From contig CAVJWR010000060.1 of the NCBI GenBank assembly GCA_963653155.1, forward strand, positions 1 through 18,318: a stretch of 18,318 bases of DNA, read 5' to 3'. A program made the position numbers and the translations under genes. The stretch is from UBA1731 sp963653155 (GTDB lineage: Bacteria > Verrucomicrobiota > Kiritimatiellia > RFP12 > UBA1067). Below the pieces are notes generated by a model. The model was not told the origin of the DNA. It was given only the letters and a program-made list of their open reading frames with translations, and did not search any database. Below are positions 6,735 to 14,769 of the stretch, piece after piece (position 1 is the stretch's first letter; every line of letters starts with the position of its first letter).

Positions 6735-6894
6735 GAAGATTTGCGATTTACGATTTTCCGATTTACGATTGCATTTAACCATTTAAATATTTAATCATTT
6801 AACCCTCAACCTCTCAACCCCTCAACTACATTTCTACACTTCTACACGGCTAAAATCTATCCACTACCCACTACCATCTACCAACTATCTACCC
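6735..6894 (+). repeat. G-depleted intergenic mosaic of short tandem repeats
   Basis: This 160-nt spacer holds no gene. CGATTTACGATT occurs twice (6744-6755, 6759-6770; period 15). Octamers follow: CATTTAAC-like units at 6772, 6780, 6788 and 6796, then CTCAAC-type units ending at 6810, 6818 and 6826, then TTCTACAC at 6832 and 6840. Last comes a heptamer array: AATCTAT at 6854, CCACTAC at 6861 and 6868, CATCTAC at 6875, CAACTAT at 6882. Between 6772 and the ATG only two bases (6848, 6849) are G. No Shine-Dalgarno site is present. A TAAAAT (6851-6856) could be a -10 box, but no good -35 is seen. Confidence 0.85.
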
Positions 6895-9291
6895 ATGAAA
6901 GCGAAGATTGAGATTTCAGAAGAGACGTTCAGGACGTATCCGTTTTCCGATCCTGATCCGATTCCGGCTACGGCGGAGCGCCGCTATCCGTACTTCCGAT
7001 ATGACGGATCGACGGATGTGGCGGAGGATCGCGCATGGAAGACGGTCACGCTTGAGAACGACCGCATATCGGTGAAGATACTGCCCGAAATCGGCGGCAA
7101 GGTGTGGGGTGCACATGACAAGGTTGCCGGAAGGGATTTCATTTATGCGAACCATGTGATGAAGTTCAGGGACATCGCCCTGCGCGGCCCGTGGCTTTCT
7201 GGCGGCATCGAGTTCAACTTTGGCATAATCGGGCATTCGCCGTCCACCTCTACGCCGATTGACTGGTTCACGCGGGAGAACGAAGACGGCAGCGTAAGCT
7301 GTTTTGTCGCGAGCGAGGAATACATCACCCGCACCAGATGGCAGGTGGAGATCCGTCTTGGAGCCGATGCCGACGAGTTTGAGACTCGCGTGGTATGGTA
7401 CAACGCCTCCGGGCTCCCGTCGCCGTACTACCACTGGATGAACGCGGCCTATTCGCTTCGGCACGATCCGGAGTTCATGTTCCCCGGCGTTGCGGCTGTC
7501 GGACACGAGGGCGAAATAGTGACGCGCACATGGCCGCTTGATTCCAAGGGGCGCGACATGTCCGTCTACAGGAACAACTGCTATGGCGGGCCGAAGTCCT
7601 ACCATCTCATCGGAGGCAACAATGGCTTCTACGGCATATGGTGGAGAGACCTCGGATACGGGAGCTATCACCGTTCGCTTCCATATGCGAAGTACGGGCG
7701 CAAGATCTGGCTGTGGGCCTTGAGTCGCGAAGGCGGCATATGGGAGGATCTGCTGACCGACTCCGATGGACAGTATGCGGAACTGCAGGCCGGCAGGTGC
7801 TTCAACCAGCCGCGCTGGGACAACGTATATTCGCCGTTCAAGAACCCCACGTTCGTGCCAGGAACGACGGAGACGTTTGTGGATCGCTGGGGCCCGATTC
7901 GGAAACGCGACGAGGTGAAGGCGGACGAAAATCCGCCGCCGCTCGCGATGCGTCCGATAGACCACCCCGCCGCTTTCGATTTCGAAAGCGCCAAGGGACT
8001 TGCCATGCTCGGCATACAGGCGCTACGCGAACGTGACGACGACCTTGCGGAAAGACGTCTCAATGAGGCCCTTGCCAAAGACGCAACACTCGCGGAGGCG
8101 TTGATTGGCCTTGCGGAACTTGCCTACCGTCGTGGCGAATACTCGCGTGTGCATGAATTTGCCCGCCGTGCGCTTCAGCTCGATCTATACGACCGCGAGG
8201 CGAACTATCTTGATGGCGCGGCCTATTTCGCGGAGGGCGACCTCGTATCTGCCCGTGACCGGCTTGGCGTTGCCGCATTCTCTGGCGGCTATCGGGCCGC
8301 CGCATTTGCGCTCATTGCGAGAAGCCTCTTGCGAGATGGAGATGCCACTGGCGCACTTGATGCCGCCAACGAATCGCTTCGGTGCGAGGGGCTTCAGCTT
8401 GACGCGCTACTCGTGAAGGCGGTGGCTTTGCGTGGCAAGCCGGAACGCATGGCGTTCCTCGATGAACAGCTTTCACTCCTTCCCCTTGACCATGCACTCC
8501 GCTATGAACGTGACGGCATTGAGGGCCTTAAGGCTTTCGTCCGAAACGAACTTCCGCATGAGACATACCTTGAACTCGGTTCATGGTACGAGGAGACTGG
8601 ACTTGCCGAGGACGCCAAGGCCATCTTCCGTCTTGCGCTCCCGAATCCTGAGGCGGAGATACGCCTTGCGTTCCTTGAGAACCGCAAGCCTGTCCTTGAT
8701 GGTTCTGTCGCGGGCGTGTTCCCGTTCAGGCGCGAGTCGCGCCCGGCCCTTGAGGCCGCCGCAAAGTCCGATGAGGGTTGGAAAGCCAGATACCTGTGCG
8801 CCGTTCTTCTCGGATTCTTCCGCGAGCATGCGGCGGCATCGGCTCTGCTGGAGTCGTGCGGAAACATGCCGGATGAAGCGGTGTTCTACGTCTATCGTGC
8901 CCGTACGAGACAAGGCGCTGCGCGACTTGCGGATCTGATGCGTGCCCGCGAGATCGGTGACTTGTGGCGGATCGGTCGCGACGTGATAACGCATTACGAG
9001 TCATTGGGCGACTTTGGGAAGATGCTCGAATCGGCGAAGGATTACCTTGATAGGTTCCCGAATAAGAATCCACTGCAGATCGCATATGCCCGTGCGCTTC
9101 AGAAACTTGGGCGTCACAGGGAATGCATGGCGTACCTCGAAGGGGTGAAAATACTGCCCTCGGAGCATCGCGACAGCGCGACGGACATTTGGCACGCATG
9201 CCAGACGGCGCTTGGGCTTCCGCTGACATGGCCGGAAAACCTCGGCAAGGGCGAACCATACCACGATGGCGAATGGCGCCAGAAGGGCTGA
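6895..9291 (+). CDS. DUF5107 domain protein with C-terminal TPR repeats
   Basis: The protein has 798 residues and no signal peptide, so it is probably cytoplasmic. Residues about 20-365 match the DUF5107 type, a sugar-binding beta-supersandwich related to aldose epimerases: LENDRISVKILPEIGGKVWG, GPWLSGGIEFNFG, YYHWMNAAY, and EGGIWEDLLTDSDGQYAELQAGR. The rest (about 370-798) is helical with TPR-like units (for example DLAERRLNEALAKDATLAEALIGLAELAYRRGEYSRVHEFARRALQLD). The family is common in carbohydrate-use loci and its exact reaction is not known to me. Conserved Glu and His residues in the sandwich suggest glycoside or sugar processing. The start has no Shine-Dalgarno site and follows the repeat-rich G-free leader. 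The next gene starts 6 nt after its stop. Confidence 0.88.
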   Translation: MKAKIEISEETFRTYPFSDPDPIPATAERRYPYFRYDGSTDVAEDRAWKTVTLENDRISVKILPEIGGKVWGAHDKVAGRDFIYANHVMKFRDIALRGPWLSGGIEFNFGIIGHSPSTSTPIDWFTRENEDGSVSCFVASEEYITRTRWQVEIRLGADADEFETRVVWYNASGLPSPYYHWMNAAYSLRHDPEFMFPGVAAVGHEGEIVTRTWPLDSKGRDMSVYRNNCYGGPKSYHLIGGNNGFYGIWWRDLGYGSYHRSLPYAKYGRKIWLWALSREGGIWEDLLTDSDGQYAELQAGRCFNQPRWDNVYSPFKNPTFVPGTTETFVDRWGPIRKRDEVKADENPPPLAMRPIDHPAAFDFESAKGLAMLGIQALRERDDDLAERRLNEALAKDATLAEALIGLAELAYRRGEYSRVHEFARRALQLDLYDREANYLDGAAYFAEGDLVSARDRLGVAAFSGGYRAAAFALIARSLLRDGDATGALDAANESLRCEGLQLDALLVKAVALRGKPERMAFLDEQLSLLPLDHALRYERDGIEGLKAFVRNELPHETYLELGSWYEETGLAEDAKAIFRLALPNPEAEIRLAFLENRKPVLDGSVAGVFPFRRESRPALEAAAKSDEGWKARYLCAVLLGFFREHAAASALLESCGNMPDEAVFYVYRARTRQGAARLADLMRAREIGDLWRIGRDVITHYESLGDFGKMLESAKDYLDRFPNKNPLQIAYARALQKLGRHRECMAYLEGVKILPSEHRDSATDIWHACQTALGLPLTWPENLGKGEPYHDGEWRQKG

Positions 9292-9297
9292 CATACC

Positions 9298-10764
9298 ATG
9301 ACAATGCGATGTATGATGATGATTGCCTTGATGGCTGGGTCCGCCATTTCCGTTGCGGCCCATGCAAGGACTTACCGTGAAGACGCTCGGCCTGTGGCGA
9401 ATCCCGGACAGGGCTGGACCGTCACGTCGGGGAGTTTCGCCAATTACGATGGATACCTGTCGATTGGCGCAATCTACAATCGCTATGACTGGGCGCAGCT
9501 TGAGCCTGCCGAGGGGAAATATGACTGGAGCCGCCTTGAGCACGACATGTCGTTTGCGGCAAAACATGGGATACCCATGGCATTCAGGGTCATGTGCGCG
9601 AACAGCGGAGCGACGAAGCCGGTCACGCCGGAATGGGTTTGGGAAGCCGGCGCCAAAAGCCATGTCTGGGAGGCCGTAAGCTATTCCGGCGCTGTCGTGA
9701 CTAACCGTTCGCCGGTTTTCGAGGATCGCACATTCCAGAAGCTGCATCGCCGTTTCATTGCGGCGCTTGCCGCGAGGTACGATGGCGATCCCCGTCTGGC
9801 AGGAATCGACCTTGGAAGTTACGGAAACTGGGGAGAGTGGCATTGCGGAAAGCTGCCGCCCGCCGTCCCGACGGAGCTTGAGCCGGAGTTCCGCGATGAG
9901 GCGCGAAAGGTTCGCATTGGCAGCAAGGAGGCCCACGACCTCTACTTGAAGGTCCATGCGTCCCGCAAGTGGCAGAAACCGGAGCGCTTGGGGCTTGATG
10001 ACATGAAAGAGTACGTGGACATGTACCTCGATAATTTCAGGAAGACGGATATCGTCTTTATGACCGATGGTGCCGAGGTTCTGGAGTACGCTATCGGCAA
10101 CGGATCGATCTCTCGTGTGGGCTTGCGGCGGGACGGCATAGGGCTTGAGTGGCATTTCAAAAACTGGATAGGATCGCCGCGCTATGCCCATGTGCCACAG
10201 ATGGCCGAAGTGTGGAAGTCAAAGCCAGTCTGGTTCGAGGGAACCCGTGATTGCCGCACTCTCATATCGTGGGGCAAGGGCCTGTTTGAGCATGGGTTCG
10301 ACTTCATGCTGTCCAACCACGTCTCGCTCGTCAACAGCTTCCCGTTCATGCCGGAACAGGTGAAGGGCGACTCTACATATTCGCCGCTGATCGAGCGCGT
10401 GAATCTCCTTGCCGGCGCACGGCTTGTTCCGGTTTCATCGAAAATCGAGCGGCGCGGCCCAGAGATGGAGATACTTCTCAAAGGCGAGAACAAGGGTGTT
10501 GCGCGCGTATATCTCGACTACGTGCTGACGGTTGAGGCGCATGACGGCAAAGGCCGCAAGCTCGCGTCCGCAGACCTCGCCGCAGACGTGCGCACATGGT
10601 TGCCGGGACCGTTCACGGTTCAGGATGTGGTCAGGTGGACGGCGCCAGTGCCAGACGATGCGCACTTTGTGCTTCGTGTCAGGCACCGCAAGGATGTCCT
10701 CAGGGATTTCCGTTTCGCGACGCTGGATTTGACCCCGGATGGAGCTTTGCCCCTAAATTTCTAA
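9298..10764 (+). CDS. Secreted TIM-barrel putative glycoside hydrolase with DUF4832-like C-terminus
   Basis: The protein has 488 residues. It starts with a signal peptide (hydrophobic core, likely cut after SVAAHA). The mature part opens like a GH42/clan-A barrel: NPGQGW, YNRYDWAQLEPAEGKYDWS, HGIPMAFRVM. Two well-placed acidic residues are candidate catalytic pairs: Glu180 in GNWGEWH and Glu314 in KPVWFEG. Residues about 385-488 form a beta-sandwich like DUF4832. The enzyme activity is not established from the sequence; glycan cleavage fits the context. AAGGG lies 10 nt before the ATG, inside the end of the previous gene; ATGs at 9304 and 9313 are alternatives. It ends directly before the next gene (TAAATG), so the two are in one transcript. 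Confidence 0.8.
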   Translation: MTMRCMMMIALMAGSAISVAAHARTYREDARPVANPGQGWTVTSGSFANYDGYLSIGAIYNRYDWAQLEPAEGKYDWSRLEHDMSFAAKHGIPMAFRVMCANSGATKPVTPEWVWEAGAKSHVWEAVSYSGAVVTNRSPVFEDRTFQKLHRRFIAALAARYDGDPRLAGIDLGSYGNWGEWHCGKLPPAVPTELEPEFRDEARKVRIGSKEAHDLYLKVHASRKWQKPERLGLDDMKEYVDMYLDNFRKTDIVFMTDGAEVLEYAIGNGSISRVGLRRDGIGLEWHFKNWIGSPRYAHVPQMAEVWKSKPVWFEGTRDCRTLISWGKGLFEHGFDFMLSNHVSLVNSFPFMPEQVKGDSTYSPLIERVNLLAGARLVPVSSKIERRGPEMEILLKGENKGVARVYLDYVLTVEAHDGKGRKLASADLAADVRTWLPGPFTVQDVVRWTAPVPDDAHFVLRVRHRKDVLRDFRFATLDLTPDGALPLNF

Positions 10765-10779
10765 ATGAAGGAGACGACA

Positions 10780-13700
10780 ATGAAACGTGTGATATTGTTT
10801 GCGTTTGGTTCGCTTTCGCTTGCCGCGTTCGCTGGCAGGACGTATACGTGGACGGGTGCGCAGGATTCCCGCTGGACAAATCCGGCGAACTGGACCGTTG
10901 ACGGCGCCGTGGCGACGGTCTGCCCTGGCGTAGTCTCGAATGTGGTGGATGACGTGTTCACGCCGGAACTCCCTACGTCGGATACCGCAGTCTTTGATGC
11001 GACAGGTTCCGTGCGCACGACAGTCGACCTTGAAGGGCTCTATTCGATTGCGCACGTTCGCGTTACCGGGGCTGATGCGCCGAAGTACACGTTTGGCACG
11101 GGCATCTCCCAGACGTTGCCGATCGAAACAAACGGGTCGTTCGTCGTGGAGGACACGGTAAGGGCAGAAAGCTGCCCGACCATCGATGCGAACCTTGCGT
11201 TTCCGGCAAATGTCGATAGCGGCTGGTGGAACGGAGCCAGCGTTGGCACGCAGTTCACCTATGCCAACAATACTGCCGGTACGCTGTCGCTGAATGGAAC
11301 GTTCAACACAAAGACAATATGGTTCAGGCCGGATGCGACATCTACGGGATACCGTGAGTTGGATGTGGTCGTAAAGTGTGAAAAAGGCACACTTGCGTTC
11401 CATGGCGACCAGTGCGAAAACACGTATCTCACTTCATACGACTACACCGTCAATCGGATTGAGCTGCTGGACGGATGCCAGTTCACGGGCGGCAAGATAA
11501 ACCGTTGGAGAAAGAACGCGACAGTATATGTGGGCGAAGGGGCGACCTTCGGCTATCTGCCAAAGAACAACGCAGGGCATATCCTTCACTTTAATGTCGA
11601 GTTGCGTGTGATTGGTCCTGGCGATTTCCGGTTCGCGGCGAACGCCGATGGACAGTCGTTCGACAACCATGGAGTCCTTGATCTCGGCAACGGACGCATG
11701 ATTGAGGTCGCGACGAAGACTTCCTCGTTCACAAGCTCGACTCCAAGCGCCACGCAGCAGGCGCCGAGGGCGATTTTCTCGAAGGTGACGGCCCAGTTCG
11801 ATTCCGCCCTCCGACTGAATGTCGATGAGCCGGGTGACTATGCGGAGGGCTTCTACGCAAGCGGGTACTTTGCGCTGGAGATGCCGTCCGTGCGGCAGTT
11901 GGAGAAGTGCGGTGCGCTGTGGCTTTGCGCGACAAACAGATTCTACAACAAGAGTGCCTGGCGAGACTGGGGCTACAACTACGCTTACTTCAAGACTCGC
12001 TGGACTGGCAGTGTGCCTGAGACCTTCGCGACGCCTGTCACCAACTACAACTATGCCACTCCACAGGTGTTCACCCTTGAGAATGCCGGCAATGCGGAAT
12101 TGACGGCTGGGATGCGGTATTTCGTCGGAGGCGATAAGACGTCGCTGGCGCTCGCCGGAACCACCGCACCCATCATCTACGGTGTGGACATGATAGGTGG
12201 TTCGGCCCCTGTTGCTTTGTCGGGCGATGTCATCTTCACAAATGGCGTAGATCTCGCCGGCATTAGCGCGTTGAGCCTGTCTAACGCGACGCTCTCCGTC
12301 GAGGATTCGTCCGCATTCTCAGGTTTGCCGGAAATATGCGTGTCGGAAGGCGAGAACGTGCTGGCGTTTGAGGGTGGCGACATCACGCTCGCGAACCTGA
12401 GACGCACGGCAGGAACGTTGGACATTCGGAGCAAAACGGGCAAGACGCTGATACTGCCGCAGTTTGAAGGAACGGATATCTCGTGGCTTACGTATGACGG
12501 CAATGCCGTAGAGTTCGGATCCGGTGGCCGGATTGTTGCGCAGTCGAAGTACGCGCACGATGTTGCCATTGCCGCCTGTGGCGATATGGTTCCGAGTGTG
12601 GAGGCTTCCGTTGTCGGAATCACGTCTGACGGCACAGGCGACAATGACAGGCTTGCTGCGGACGCCGTCGCCGTCAAGGGACTTGTCCACAAGGCAGATG
12701 CGTCTTCCATCATCGCAATGGATGACGGGCAGTCCCTCACGGTTGGGCTCGTGGCCCGTTCCGCCATGGCGGGTGAGCTGACGCTTGGGAATGTGGATGG
12801 ACAGGGGACCGTCGTGCCGATGGAATCCGGCCTTTTGTTCGACAACGAGTCTGTGGTGCGTCCCGTGACGGTAAGGGTTGCGCTGTCGAGTCCGTCGGCG
12901 ACGGTTACGGTGAACGGTCGCGGCGAGACTGTGTTCCGTGGCGGCACAAGATCCGGCGAGACGGCGAAGGAGTTCCGCGTCACGGACGGCACCGCCGCAT
13001 TTGCGGGCGGCACATACGATCTCGCAAGGTTCCTTGTGGCGACAACCCGTGCGGATGCTGTCTCCACTGCGGTCATCTCTAACTCCACGGTTAACTTGTG
13101 CGCAGGGGCCGGCATCTCTGCCGGCGGCGTTGGCGGCCTATACGGCACTGCCTCGGCGGACCGCATCGGTGGCGCGAATGGAGGCATGAACAGGCTTATC
13201 TTGGGTGACGGGGGTACGCTCGCGCTCGCCGAAGACAAGATTGACATCGGCGCAGACTTCTATGACAGGACATTCTTTGTGGGACTCAACGGAAATGGTG
13301 TGATGGAGGTTGAGAACGGCGGCGTGTTCGAAGGTCGCCTGCAGGTTGGCGGTTGTGCGGAATCGACAAGTGACGGCAAGTGCACATATGGTGTCGGTTC
13401 GGTGTTCCAGCGTGGAGGGACAGTGACCGCATATGGAATCGGATACAACAACTACCGTGGCTCGTCCGGCATTGGCGGCTACGCCGGTACTACCCCCGGA
13501 TCGTATTCGCTTTCCGGCGGTTCTTTCTTCGCTCGCGGCTGCTTCACGGTTGGATTCTATGATGTCGGCGGGGTGTTTGACCAGACTGGCGGATACAGTG
13601 CGTTCTCGAACGTGACGGCTTCGGCATCAGATGTAGGGGCGGTTCTCCTGCTCGGCGCGACGAACAAGGGTAGTGGGGCCGTTCGCGTAAAGGATTCCAA

Positions 13701-14742
13701 GATGGATGTCTACGGGCAGATATCCATGTGCCAGTCATTTTCCGGCGCGGCCCGTTCCGATCTGATCGTCGATGGCGAAGCCGCAGAGGTGGATACACAC
13801 GACAAGGATCGCATCTACATGATTCGCAATACCCCTGGCGTCAATTATCTTGTCCAGGCTACGGTCAATTGCGTCAATGGTGGTACACTCGCCATGACAT
13901 GCTTCGAATGCGGCAACGTGGATCAGCTGTCGGATGTGCATTATGCCGTAGTGAACCTTGATCGCGGAACGCTGCGGACTACTGCATCCGACATGAGCCT
14001 TGTGGTGGACGCAGTTCCTGCGAAGCCTACATTCCGCGCATTTCTCGTAGGGCCGGGCGGTGCGACGATAGATACTGACGGCAAAACGGGAAACAGTTCA
14101 GGTGTATCGTTTGCCGCCCCTGGGACAGGTGTTGTGACCGGGATATCGGATTTCTCGGCACTGGTCTGCGAGGGCGTACTTCCAAGGGTTGAGGTGACGG
14201 GCGATGGCTATGGTGCGGTGGCGTTTGCGGAGTACGACAGTGTTAGGCAGATGGTGACCAATATCACGATAGTTGCCGGCGGCACTGGATATACGCAGGC
14301 GAAAGTGTCCGTAAAGCGCGGGTTGGAGTCCGTTCGTGAATTTGACGCAAAGATCGGAACTCCGGTTTCGGGTTCATTCACTAAGAAGGGCGCAGGAGAC
14401 TTCACGTTCGCTGCCGCCAACACTTACGGCGGCGATACGATCCTGCGCGGCGGCACGTTGCGCTTGGGCGCTGTGGGTGCGTTGCCAGTCGGCACGACAC
14501 TTGTGTACGAGGGCGGATCGCTTGAGACTGCGGCGGCATTCTGTCCAGACGTATTGAAGGTGCGCGTTCCGAACGTCGACAGGATCCGTAAGCTTGATGT
14601 CATCACGTTCAGCGATGCCGTGCCTGAGACGATTCCGGAGGTGGAGCTTGTGAACGTGGAGACAGGAAACTGGATCACGCGGGTTTCCAGCCGTACGCTG
14701 AAGGTCTTGAAGGTGAGCGGCACTGCGATTGTCGTTCGGTAG
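10780..14742 (+). CDS. Giant secreted beta-helix protein with autotransporter-associated beta-strand repeat
   Basis: The protein has 1320 residues. The ATG at 10780 is chosen over one at 10765 because AAGGAG (10768-10773) is spaced for it and the signal peptide then fits (MKRVILFAFGSLSLAAFA, then GRTYTWTG). The mature N-terminus carries a YTWTG...W..PANW module. Most of the length is beta-rich, Gly/Asn/Thr-rich coils. Residues about 835-965 hold four similar GG-turn units (VMEVENGGVFEG, SVFQRGGTVTAYG, SYSLSGGSFFARG, GVFDQTGGYSAF). A canonical PATR repeat lies near 1198-1240 (KKGAGDFTFAAANTYGGDT, then GGTLRLG). There is no C-terminal outer-membrane barrel and no PEP-CTERM motif; the protein ends in a beta module closing with GTAIVVR. 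It is probably surface-bound or released and may bind glycan; no catalytic motif is recognised. Confidence 0.85.
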   Translation: MKRVILFAFGSLSLAAFAGRTYTWTGAQDSRWTNPANWTVDGAVATVCPGVVSNVVDDVFTPELPTSDTAVFDATGSVRTTVDLEGLYSIAHVRVTGADAPKYTFGTGISQTLPIETNGSFVVEDTVRAESCPTIDANLAFPANVDSGWWNGASVGTQFTYANNTAGTLSLNGTFNTKTIWFRPDATSTGYRELDVVVKCEKGTLAFHGDQCENTYLTSYDYTVNRIELLDGCQFTGGKINRWRKNATVYVGEGATFGYLPKNNAGHILHFNVELRVIGPGDFRFAANADGQSFDNHGVLDLGNGRMIEVATKTSSFTSSTPSATQQAPRAIFSKVTAQFDSALRLNVDEPGDYAEGFYASGYFALEMPSVRQLEKCGALWLCATNRFYNKSAWRDWGYNYAYFKTRWTGSVPETFATPVTNYNYATPQVFTLENAGNAELTAGMRYFVGGDKTSLALAGTTAPIIYGVDMIGGSAPVALSGDVIFTNGVDLAGISALSLSNATLSVEDSSAFSGLPEICVSEGENVLAFEGGDITLANLRRTAGTLDIRSKTGKTLILPQFEGTDISWLTYDGNAVEFGSGGRIVAQSKYAHDVAIAACGDMVPSVEASVVGITSDGTGDNDRLAADAVAVKGLVHKADASSIIAMDDGQSLTVGLVARSAMAGELTLGNVDGQGTVVPMESGLLFDNESVVRPVTVRVALSSPSATVTVNGRGETVFRGGTRSGETAKEFRVTDGTAAFAGGTYDLARFLVATTRADAVSTAVISNSTVNLCAGAGISAGGVGGLYGTASADRIGGANGGMNRLILGDGGTLALAEDKIDIGADFYDRTFFVGLNGNGVMEVENGGVFEGRLQVGGCAESTSDGKCTYGVGSVFQRGGTVTAYGIGYNNYRGSSGIGGYAGTTPGSYSLSGGSFFARGCFTVGFYDVGGVFDQTGGYSAFSNVTASASDVGAVLLLGATNKGSGAVRVKDSKMDVYGQISMCQSFSGAARSDLIVDGEAAEVDTHDKDRIYMIRNTPGVNYLVQATVNCVNGGTLAMTCFECGNVDQLSDVHYAVVNLDRGTLRTTASDMSLVVDAVPAKPTFRAFLVGPGGATIDTDGKTGNSSGVSFAAPGTGVVTGISDFSALVCEGVLPRVEVTGDGYGAVAFAEYDSVRQMVTNITIVAGGTGYTQAKVSVKRGLESVREFDAKIGTPVSGSFTKKGAGDFTFAAANTYGGDTILRGGTLRLGAVGALPVGTTLVYEGGSLETAAAFCPDVLKVRVPNVDRIRKLDVITFSDAVPETIPEVELVNVETGNWITRVSSRTLKVLKVSGTAIVVR

Positions 14743-14769
14743 TTTGTTCTTTTAGGGAGGATGTTGATC

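Noticed and set aside
6851..6856. TAAAAT as a firm -10 box for the DUF5107 gene
   Set aside because: No acceptable -35 sequence is found 15-19 nt upstream, so it is mentioned only as a possibility.
6735..6894. CRISPR array
   Set aside because: Units are 7-15 nt, contiguous and degenerate; there are no unique spacers of 30 nt or so and no cas genes.
9001..10191. 396-residue minus-strand frame
   Set aside because: It crosses the boundary of two well-supported plus-strand genes and shows no protein motif.
12177..13247. 356-residue Ser/Pro/Thr-rich minus-strand frame
   Set aside because: Its composition mirrors the Gly/Thr-rich beta-helix gene on the other strand; no independent support.
10780..14742. 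Classical type V autotransporter
   Set aside because: The protein has a PATR repeat but its C-terminus shows no outer-membrane beta-barrel.
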